Below, piece by piece: positions 17,461 to 23,932 of a DNA stretch of 64,000 nt. The notes below the pieces were generated by a model. The model ran no database searches. It was not told the DNA's origin and saw only the letters and a list, made by a program, of their open reading frames with translations. Source of the stretch: Mongoliitalea lutea (GTDB lineage: Bacteria > Bacteroidota > Bacteroidia > Cytophagales > Cyclobacteriaceae); NCBI RefSeq assembly GCF_014652135.1, contig NZ_BMYF01000002.1, forward strand, positions 1 through 64,000. The letters are read 5' to 3'. The number at the start of each line of letters is the position of its first letter. Position 1 is the stretch's first letter. Made by a program: the position numbers and the translations under genes.

Positions 17461-18849
17461 CTATTTCCAGCAGTCGCAAGGCTTTGATTGGGTTTCTCCA
17501 AATATCTCATAGAATTTATCCAAGGTGTCCCTTTTTTGCTCTTCAGATAGCCTTGGATTACGCTGAATGGATAGTACCGCGTTTTTGAGCTCTTCTAATT
17601 CAGATTTTTTCCCTGCATAACAATTTAAGTTACATTGAGCTTCCGCTCTCCTCTTTCTAGCTTCAGTTCCTGAATTATTTTTCAATTCTCTTAAGGCTGT
17701 CTGAGCGCCCATAATCTGATGATCAAAGCTAGCTATCAAGAGGTCAAAAACTTCTGTGGTCATCTCCGGAGAGTCATAGCCATTTCCCAAGGCCAAAAGA
17801 TTATTGGAATCCATGAAGTCTCCCCAATTCTTTTTATTTTGAGCTTCCATTCTACTTCCCATTCCAGAACTCGCTGAGCTGTATAAATCACCACCACCCA
17901 GCTGCTCACTTAGATAAGTATTCATCCCTTTATATCCTGCAGTGTTAAATGTGTATTGAAAATCTTCCAAATCAGTTAAAACGACAAGGCTTTCATCATT
18001 CATCAATGCAAGGACCAAATAGGCTTTTCCTTGCCCGTCATACATATAGCCAAGTCCACTAAAACCTATCAGTTGCAATGGTTTTGTTCCGCTTTTTTGA
18101 TGATTGGGCACCTCTGTTAAGTATATAAATACCTTTTTCCGATCAACAACTGCTTCATACTCATCCACCGTAAAACCAAACTTTCTGTAAAATCTCGTTT
18201 CTCCAGTTTTCCTAGCCTGCTTAAAAAAGTCAGGAACATTTTCGTTACCAGCATTTCCACCCATAGATGCAAGGTCAAATTTTGTAAAAAAAGCTCCTTC
18301 ATCCATCTTCATGTATGTAAGCATCAGTTTTTCTTCCATATTGATTAGCTGATGAACAGAGCCTTCCATTCGTTCTCTGCTGAGCATTTCCATAGCTTTT
18401 GAATCTTTGATTGCCCAACCCGTCAAACTATTGAGATAGAAATAGGAATTGAATTTACCGTCGGTAGCATGGTATATGGTATAGCTGATTTTTTTATCAA
18501 AATTCACAGATCCGGAGGGCTCCTTAAATTTTTCCTCTTTGTCTTGTTTGTCCTTTACAGGATTGATTGGACTAGGAGAAACTTCCACTTGTTGACCTCC
18601 AGACTCACTACCCATTGATATAACCACAGCAAAAGAATCACAATCCTTTCGAAACATAGTAAATAGCGGATCATTGGAGTAGCGATTTGCAAATTCCTCG
18701 TCACAAGGAACTGACTCTGAATCTTCCTTCATTGACTCCTCATGTACTTTCTCTGCCCTAATGACCCTCCTTTGTTGACCAAAAGAAGGTGAAAAAATTA
18801 GGCACCAACATGTAACGTTTCCTATAAAAAAGATCACCCAATATTTCAT
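17461..18849 (-). CDS. Exported protein, last gene of the OmpA operon
   Basis: A 462-residue protein with a signal peptide (cleavage near FGQQ). I do not recognise the family with confidence; the central region (YFYLNSLTGWAIKD, then a long stretch with QLIGFSGLGYMYDGQGKAYLVLALMND) recalls DUF4412-type periplasmic proteins. The C-terminal 90 residues are helical and charged and contain four cysteines (CNLNCY and the terminal CDCWK), so disulphides or metal binding are possible. Its start overlaps the preceding gene's stop by 4 bases (ATGA). It ends the five-gene leftward operon that faces the ECF sigma gene. Confidence 0.75.
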   Translation of the reverse strand: MKYWVIFFIGNVTCWCLIFSPSFGQQRRVIRAEKVHEESMKEDSESVPCDEEFANRYSNDPLFTMFRKDCDSFAVVISMGSESGGQQVEVSPSPINPVKDKQDKEEKFKEPSGSVNFDKKISYTIYHATDGKFNSYFYLNSLTGWAIKDSKAMEMLSRERMEGSVHQLINMEEKLMLTYMKMDEGAFFTKFDLASMGGNAGNENVPDFFKQARKTGETRFYRKFGFTVDEYEAVVDRKKVFIYLTEVPNHQKSGTKPLQLIGFSGLGYMYDGQGKAYLVLALMNDESLVVLTDLEDFQYTFNTAGYKGMNTYLSEQLGGGDLYSSASSGMGSRMEAQNKKNWGDFMDSNNLLALGNGYDSPEMTTEVFDLLIASFDHQIMGAQTALRELKNNSGTEARKRRAEAQCNLNCYAGKKSELEELKNAVLSIQRNPRLSEEQKRDTLDKFYEIFGETQSKPCDCWK

Positions 18850-19241
18850 ATCAATTTACCTGAATAAGATTCACTTCGCTCCGTAACTCTATCACTCTTT
18901 TTGTCCAGTATTTTTACTTTGAGGTTTCCACTATACCGATTAACAGATCTCATATGCATCCAAAAAAACTCATAAGTAGTTCTCAAATCCTTAGAATCTT
19001 CTGTGATGACCATTTTGTATCTTGATCTTCCATCAGAATTATCAAAGTTTACAGGTACCTGATTCCAAGTTTGTGTCATGGTAATCATGGCCTTGGTTGT
19101 TAGCGTAGTTTTACCATTATTGATTACAAATTTTGGATAAAATGACTTTGTATTACCTGCTGTAAATTCCAGATTTTGACCTTGGGCTATAGCCATGCTA
19201 AAGCCTACTAGTAGAATAAAGTTGATGAAAAAGGCTTTCAT
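18846..19241 (-). CDS. Small exported protein of the OmpA operon
   Basis: A 131-residue protein with a signal peptide ending near AIAQ. The mature part is a single beta-rich domain (FYPKFVINNGKTTLTTKAMITMTQTW, RYKMVITEDSKDLRTTYEFFW, NLKVKILDKKSDRV). No family is recognised. It is 2 bases from the upstream lipoprotein gene and overlaps the next gene by 4 bases, so it is translationally coupled within the operon. Confidence 0.7.
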   Translation of the reverse strand: MKAFFINFILLVGFSMAIAQGQNLEFTAGNTKSFYPKFVINNGKTTLTTKAMITMTQTWNQVPVNFDNSDGRSRYKMVITEDSKDLRTTYEFFWMHMRSVNRYSGNLKVKILDKKSDRVTERSESYSGKLI

Positions 19242-19243
19242 AA

Positions 19244-19951
19244 TTATAGTTTTTCTTTGATGATAAGTTTACTTATGTCTATAGCTGCTGCCCTATTTAT
19301 CGCATTATCATCACTGATATCTGCAAAAAGTGAGAAAGTAAGTCCTTGATTAAATACTTTGAGGCTTTTGTCCGCAGGGATCCAAACAGCCATATCTCCT
19401 ACTCCGTCAATCCATTCTCTGGTGTTATCTCTTTCCATAAAACCTGCTGCCATTTCCATGGCAAGTTTTTTGGCTTCGGGATCAAGATTTCCTTCATTCA
19501 CTCGTTGTTCCATAGCTGCTTGGGCATTTTGGATATCCTCATCAGTAATTTCCCGATACATCGCTTTGAAATTTTCGGGGGACATGGTAGATACCCAACT
19601 TAACGAAACCATATCCGATTTGTCCGTTTCAATGGTGGTAAATCCTAAATCGGTAATCAGTTTTCTTCCGTTGGTCCATCCATAAGAAACAGAATGGGTT
19701 TTAGGATCCTCAAATACTTGTGAATAATCCTTTTCAGCGGTACTGAGGTCATTTCCAGTAACTTTTGCTGCGATTTCTAAGGTCAGCAGGTCATCAAGTT
19801 TTCCAGAATATTTCTCAGCATTTTTGATCCCTATTTTTGCAATTGATGACTCAATTTCACTTGATAAAGACTCATTGGATTTTTTATCTCCCGAGCAGGT
19901 GTCTACCGCCAACAAAATGGCTAGTGTAGCTGTAGTTAAAATGGTTTTCAT
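19244..19951 (-). CDS. Putative lipoprotein of the OmpA operon
   Basis: A 235-residue exported protein. The N-terminus is a signal peptide followed by Cys19 in VDTCSGDKK. The box is not the classical L-A-G-C, but lipoboxes are relaxed in this phylum, and the S-G-D after the Cys is compatible with an outer-membrane export signal. The mature region is helical and acidic, with no motif I can name; it contains WVSTMSPENFKAMYREITDEDIQNAQAAM and a later WIDGVGDMAVWIPADKSLKVF segment. It overlaps the upstream gene by 4 bases. Confidence 0.7.
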   Translation of the reverse strand: MKTILTTATLAILLAVDTCSGDKKSNESLSSEIESSIAKIGIKNAEKYSGKLDDLLTLEIAAKVTGNDLSTAEKDYSQVFEDPKTHSVSYGWTNGRKLITDLGFTTIETDKSDMVSLSWVSTMSPENFKAMYREITDEDIQNAQAAMEQRVNEGNLDPEAKKLAMEMAAGFMERDNTREWIDGVGDMAVWIPADKSLKVFNQGLTFSLFADISDDNAINRAAAIDISKLIIKEKL

Positions 19952-21198
19952 AGTTTTTGGATGGTAAATGTTATAAATGCTTGCTGAAAATTAGAGCTCT
20001 GTTGACTGTTCATGATATAATATGTCCTTCCCGGCTCCAATTCAGATAATTTGATTCTAAGGGAAGCATCAGGGAGTACTTGGTCAGATACTGATCCAAC
20101 GGATGTGATTTTTGAATTTACTTGGATTTCCAAGTCATTATTGGCCATTTGAGCGTTTACATCAAACTCAAGGACTCTATCGATGACATGTCTTCCCGCA
20201 TAGGACAATCGCTCAAGGATTTGATTATTTGGTCCCCGTATGTTTGCTGTTTTTACTGGAGACTCTTGGTTGATTCGTAATGGATTATTGGATGTGGCAG
20301 ACCACACACGTGTACTTCTGCCATCACGAGGGCGAATCTCAGTAAATGAAGCGCTAGGATTGGTTTTTCCCATCATTCTTACATTAAATTCACCCGCAAT
20401 GTCTCGATTAGGAAAAAATACTCCAGTCATGATGGCTATGGAAAGTGACTCCACTCTTACCCTATACCTTCCGATAAGATTTGGGTTACTTATGGTCAAA
20501 GCTGGCATTGGAGCATTAGATTTTGTAGTTTTTGTCCCCGTCCATGCGCCTTCATTAAGCATAGCTCCCCATCCCCAAATACCTGTAAAATCATTGCCAG
20601 TAATTGTAAATTCAAATGAGCCAACCCTTCCACCTTGATTGAATTTACCCTTCAATTTTCTATCCCTTGGGTCATATGTTCCCTCAATTCTATTGGTGTT
20701 GCCGTATATGCCGGTAATCTCATTGCCAATCTGATGAAGGAAAATTGGTCCAAAATTAGTATCCCAACGACCCGACCAGACTGCTACTCGAATTCTGCCC
20801 GTAGTTTGGACGTTTATACGATTCCCATCCCACTTATCGTTAGGATTTGTGCTATTCCGATTGTTGGTAGTTTGTCCCCAAAACCCTTGAAAAGAAAAAT
20901 TATTACTTGATCTTGAGCCAGTGTTGACAAATTGTCTATCAAAAAAGAATTTGCCTGTCCAGCTTCCATTAAAGAAATCACCTGTTAATTCTCTTCCCCC
21001 ATTTCCTATTTCGCCTACAATCGTTCCATTATCTCTGTAATCACCGTACACGATCCCTTGACCGTTGGGCCAACTCTCTTCGATCAATCGAAGTTCTCCA
21101 TAAGTTGAGCTATGAGTTCCTGCCCAGATTTGGGCAAAAGTGTCCTGTATTCCCCCGCTGATAATCAGCAGGAGAACAATTAAAAGTGTCTTTTTCAT
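19948..21198 (-). CDS. Exported protein with tandem beta domains
   Basis: A 416-residue protein with a signal peptide (cleavage near DTFAQ). The first 215 residues contain two related domains of about 85 residues. The first runs IWAGTHSSTYGELRL ... GTIVGEIGNGGRELTGDFFNGSWTGKF ... FSFQGFWG. The second runs VAVWSGRWDTNFGPIFL ... NRIEGTYDPRDRKLKGKF ... FEFTITGNDFTGIWGWG. Both alternate Trp-x-Gly turns with short strands, suggesting a small beta-barrel or propeller-like fold, perhaps ligand binding. The C-terminal half is another beta region without a recognised motif. It is second in the operon, 6 bases after the OmpA-type gene, and overlaps the next gene by 4 bases. Confidence 0.72.
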   Translation of the reverse strand: MKKTLLIVLLLIISGGIQDTFAQIWAGTHSSTYGELRLIEESWPNGQGIVYGDYRDNGTIVGEIGNGGRELTGDFFNGSWTGKFFFDRQFVNTGSRSSNNFSFQGFWGQTTNNRNSTNPNDKWDGNRINVQTTGRIRVAVWSGRWDTNFGPIFLHQIGNEITGIYGNTNRIEGTYDPRDRKLKGKFNQGGRVGSFEFTITGNDFTGIWGWGAMLNEGAWTGTKTTKSNAPMPALTISNPNLIGRYRVRVESLSIAIMTGVFFPNRDIAGEFNVRMMGKTNPSASFTEIRPRDGRSTRVWSATSNNPLRINQESPVKTANIRGPNNQILERLSYAGRHVIDRVLEFDVNAQMANNDLEIQVNSKITSVGSVSDQVLPDASLRIKLSELEPGRTYYIMNSQQSSNFQQAFITFTIQKL

Positions 21199-21204
21199 AT
21201 TTTT

Positions 21205-22518
21205 TTAAATTTTTACAAACTCCACTCTTCTATTCTGGGCTTTACCTTCTGAGGTTGTATTGGGAGCTATAGGCTGTGATTGGCCTTTACCATCCGTTTC
21301 CATTCGGGAAGCATCTATTCCAAAATCTTGGGTCAGTGCTTTTTTTACTGCTTCTGCTCGTTTTTTCGAGAGCTCAAGGTTAAGTTTTTCCGAACCATCA
21401 CTATCCGTATGACCAAAAATCTGAACCCTTACCGTTGGGTTTTGCTGTAAAGTCTCAGCAATTTCTTTGAGTACACCATAGGAAGAAGTCTTTAAGACAT
21501 CCGAACCACTATCAAATGTGATACTGTTGGTGACAAATCGTCCTTCTGTAATTAGTTTACTTCGTGTATCAGGATCGCCTTCGGCTAGTTTAAAATCAGA
21601 AACAAATAAATCACCACTCCAATAGTTGGTCATGAAAAGTAAGGCGTAGTTTAGATCTGGCGAAAATGCTCTTGGGATATCAAAAACTTTATTGTCGTCC
21701 ACATAAACTCTCAATCTAGTACCTTGCCTCCACATAGATATTCTATAGATTGCCAAAAAATCACCATCTCTTTGACCTCGATTTTGTATTTCTGTACCCG
21801 TAGATGATTTTGAGTAAAATGAATACATTATCTCATTAGCTAAAGGGTGAGCATCTACAATGACTTGAGGGTATCCTCCAAAATGAAGATCATATGCCAT
21901 TCTATCGGACATTTCTTCAACGAAAATAGATTTAAATCCACCCATGTTATTAGAAAAATCCTCACTTACCGTGATATTGAATTCTAGCGTGAAGTTTTGA
22001 GGAACCCTATTTACAAAGTCTGGAATAAAATGGCCTGAATTGGGAAGGTATAACCACTTGGTATCGTCTTCATCAAATAGGACGACTTCACCAGTAGCAT
22101 TTGTATTCCAATCTACAGGAAAGTCTCCCAGGCTCACCCGCTCAAAATTATCGTAAGCAATCACCTTTTCTCCAGAGACAAAGTCAAATTTGGAATTGAC
22201 GCTTTTTCGTGCGGAATTCCCCGAGTTAGTAGTGCTTCCCCTTTCATTTGATTGGTTATTCTGATTATTTGGTTCATTCCAAGTGTTATCTTCTTGTGAT
22301 GAACCTGCATTCCCCTTTTTATCTCTTTTTCGGAATAAGCTACCGATACCTTCTTCGATTTTGTTGAGCGCTCCATCCACTCCTTGTTCAGATCGATTCT
22401 CTACACGATTGGTAGTTTGATCTTTGGATCGTTGGATTACCCTTTTACCTACATTTTCCTGCGCAAACACTTCACAAGAAAAAACCACTAAGAGCATCCA
22501 TAGAAAAGTTTTTTTCAT
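21205..22518 (-). CDS. OmpA-family protein with central lectin-like domain
   Basis: A 437-residue exported protein heading a five-gene operon. After the signal peptide (ending near FAQ) comes a polar linker rich in N, Q and S. A beta-rich region at about 115-310 (FDFVSGEKVIAYDNFERVSLGDFP, NFTLEFNITV, RLRVYVDDNKVFDIP) resembles a LamG/jelly-roll fold. The C-terminal domain (about 325-437) is OmpA-like, with NSITFDSGSDVLK, VQIFGHTDSDGS, LSKKRAEAVKKAL and NRRVEF, and should bind peptidoglycan. The ATG at 22518 (MKKTFLW) is preferred over a TTG three codons upstream. The promoter region is shared with the divergent sigma factor gene. Confidence 0.88.
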   Translation of the reverse strand: MKKTFLWMLLVVFSCEVFAQENVGKRVIQRSKDQTTNRVENRSEQGVDGALNKIEEGIGSLFRKRDKKGNAGSSQEDNTWNEPNNQNNQSNERGSTTNSGNSARKSVNSKFDFVSGEKVIAYDNFERVSLGDFPVDWNTNATGEVVLFDEDDTKWLYLPNSGHFIPDFVNRVPQNFTLEFNITVSEDFSNNMGGFKSIFVEEMSDRMAYDLHFGGYPQVIVDAHPLANEIMYSFYSKSSTGTEIQNRGQRDGDFLAIYRISMWRQGTRLRVYVDDNKVFDIPRAFSPDLNYALLFMTNYWSGDLFVSDFKLAEGDPDTRSKLITEGRFVTNSITFDSGSDVLKTSSYGVLKEIAETLQQNPTVRVQIFGHTDSDGSEKLNLELSKKRAEAVKKALTQDFGIDASRMETDGKGQSQPIAPNTTSEGKAQNRRVEFVKI

Positions 22519-22572
22519 AACATTCAAAGTTTATTTTGTTTGGAATTTATAGTTAGTATCCAAACTTTGTCT

Positions 22573-22653
22573 AGGTAAACCTCTGCTTTAAAAATTTTTT
22601 TGAAAATATTTTTAGCTTAACTTTTAATAAATTTTCCTAGGGAAGGTTTACCT
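22573..22653. promoter_or_regulatory. Paired AGGTWWACCT sites in a divergent promoter
   Basis: AGGTAAACCT (22573-22582) and AGGTTTACCT (22644-22653) are exact inverted copies 61 bases apart, placed so that the same sequence faces both the OmpA operon and the sigma factor gene. Each is itself an AGGT/ACCT palindrome. They could be operators, or promoter elements read by the neighbouring ECF sigma factor. The intervening DNA is very AT-rich. Confidence 0.5.
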
Positions 22654-22683
22654 GCTACTATATATAACATCAATAGGTTAGAT

Positions 22684-23223
22684 GTGGAAGAATTAGTCAA
22701 ACAGTTAAAGTCAGGGGATCAAAGAGCAATAGGCAAAGTGTATGAGGCTTATAGAAAGCCCTTCTTTGACTTTGCTAAGCGCTATAATTTAGACTATGGC
22801 ATTATAGAAGATACCTACCAAGATGTCATATTGGCCTTGGTTGAGAATGCTATGAAAGGTAAACTGGACAACTTATCTAGTAGTCTTAAGACCTATGTCT
22901 TTGCCATTGGGAAGTATATGATTTTCCAACGGTTGAGAAAGATTAATTCGGGGCCTTATCTTCTTGCTGAATTGCCCGAGTCTTTGGAATGGGATGATCA
23001 CGAAGAACATGCAGAACTCGAACAAGTCAAACTACTAGAAAAATACTTATCCAGCTTAGGAGATCGCTGTCGAGAAATCATCAATCTCAGCTATTACCAG
23101 CAAAAATCAGCTGATGACATTACTCAAATCTTAAATTACCCCAATAAGGAAACCCTTAAAAGCCAAAAATCAAGATGTCTACAGCATCTAAAAAAAATGT
23201 TTCAAAGCCATGGAAAAGGATAA
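22684..23223 (+). CDS. ECF-type RNA polymerase sigma factor
   Basis: A 179-residue sigma-70 family protein. Region 2 is visible at about 20-80 (ALVENAMKGKLDNLSSSLKTYVFAIGKYMIFQRLRK follows an acidic helix). Region 4 is at about 115-175 (LLEKYLSSLGDRCREIINLSYYQQKSADDITQILNY, then the recognition helix around ETLKSQKSRCLQHLKKMF). The start is GTG at 22684; the ATG two bases earlier is out of frame and stops at once. It overlaps the next gene by 14 bases and is divergent from the OmpA operon, with a paired inverted motif between them. It probably activates its own operon and that one. Confidence 0.92.
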   Translation: MEELVKQLKSGDQRAIGKVYEAYRKPFFDFAKRYNLDYGIIEDTYQDVILALVENAMKGKLDNLSSSLKTYVFAIGKYMIFQRLRKINSGPYLLAELPESLEWDDHEEHAELEQVKLLEKYLSSLGDRCREIINLSYYQQKSADDITQILNYPNKETLKSQKSRCLQHLKKMFQSHGKG

Positions 23224-23932
23224 ATCAGATCTACTTGATCTATACATAGGAAACAAGCTTCTTGAACAGGATAGAGAAGCTTTTGAAAACGAGCTCAAGA
23301 GTAATCCCGAGCTTCAAGAGGAATTAAACTTTAGAAAAAATCTACTCATTGCTGCTACACTTCAGGAAAGAAAAAGGCTTAAAGCAATTTTACAGGAAAA
23401 AGCTTTTGAAAATCACGCAAAAGAAAAAAACCAATGGAAGCTTGCAGCATCGGTAGCTGGAATATTGATTTCACTCTCCATAATCTTTTTTATTTTCAAC
23501 AAAAAATCTGATCGAGAAGCACTTTTTTTGGCTTATTATGAAACCTTTCCGAACATTGAAGCACCTACTGTCAGGGGAGATGCTGATTTCAATGGTTTAT
23601 CTGAGGCTTTTTTAGCTTATGATAATGAAGAGTTTGAACTTGCGAAGCTTCTATTTTATGACCATTACCAGCTTCATGGTGATGAAGTCAGCGCCTTTTA
23701 TGCGGCCATGTCAGCCCTCGAAATAGGTGAATTCGAAGAGTCTTACGATTTATTAGTAACTATCCAAAACAGCTGTCAGGAATCTTATCAAGTCCCTGTG
23801 ATGTGGTATATCTCATTAATTCAAATCAAGCAAAACAATACGGATGAAGCTGTAAAGCATCTAAAAGAACTAGCACAAATTGACCATCCTCTATCATCCA
23901 AGGCCGAAGAGATAATTCAAAAGCTACGCTGA
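23210..23932 (+). CDS. Putative anti-sigma factor with one membrane span and TPR-like domain
   Basis: A 240-residue protein. The N-terminal 60 residues are acidic and helical, starting DLLDLYIGNKLLEQDREAFENEL, as in many anti-sigma factors, but with no zinc-finger Cys/His set. A single membrane span lies at about 78-97. The remaining 140 residues form TPR-like helix pairs (LSEAFLAYDNEEFELAKLLFYDHY, AFYAAMSALEIGEFEESYDLL, WYISLIQIKQNNTDEAVKHLKELA). The topology implied is cytoplasmic sigma binding and a periplasmic sensor. The ATG lies inside the sigma gene (14-base overlap), so the two are translated together. Its stop overlaps the convergent CHAT gene by 16 bases. The anti-sigma role is inferred from topology and context. 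Confidence 0.75.
   Translation: MEKDKSDLLDLYIGNKLLEQDREAFENELKSNPELQEELNFRKNLLIAATLQERKRLKAILQEKAFENHAKEKNQWKLAASVAGILISLSIIFFIFNKKSDREALFLAYYETFPNIEAPTVRGDADFNGLSEAFLAYDNEEFELAKLLFYDHYQLHGDEVSAFYAAMSALEIGEFEESYDLLVTIQNSCQESYQVPVMWYISLIQIKQNNTDEAVKHLKELAQIDHPLSSKAEEIIQKLR

Noticed and set aside
21205-22518. OmpA-domain operon as a type VI secretion or Tol-Pal locus
   Set aside because: No TssB/TssC, TolB or TolQ-like neighbour is present; only the peptidoglycan-binding domain is shared.
22682-22693. ATG at 22682 as the start of the sigma factor
   Set aside because: It is out of frame and meets a stop after four codons; GTG at 22684 is in frame with the conserved domains.
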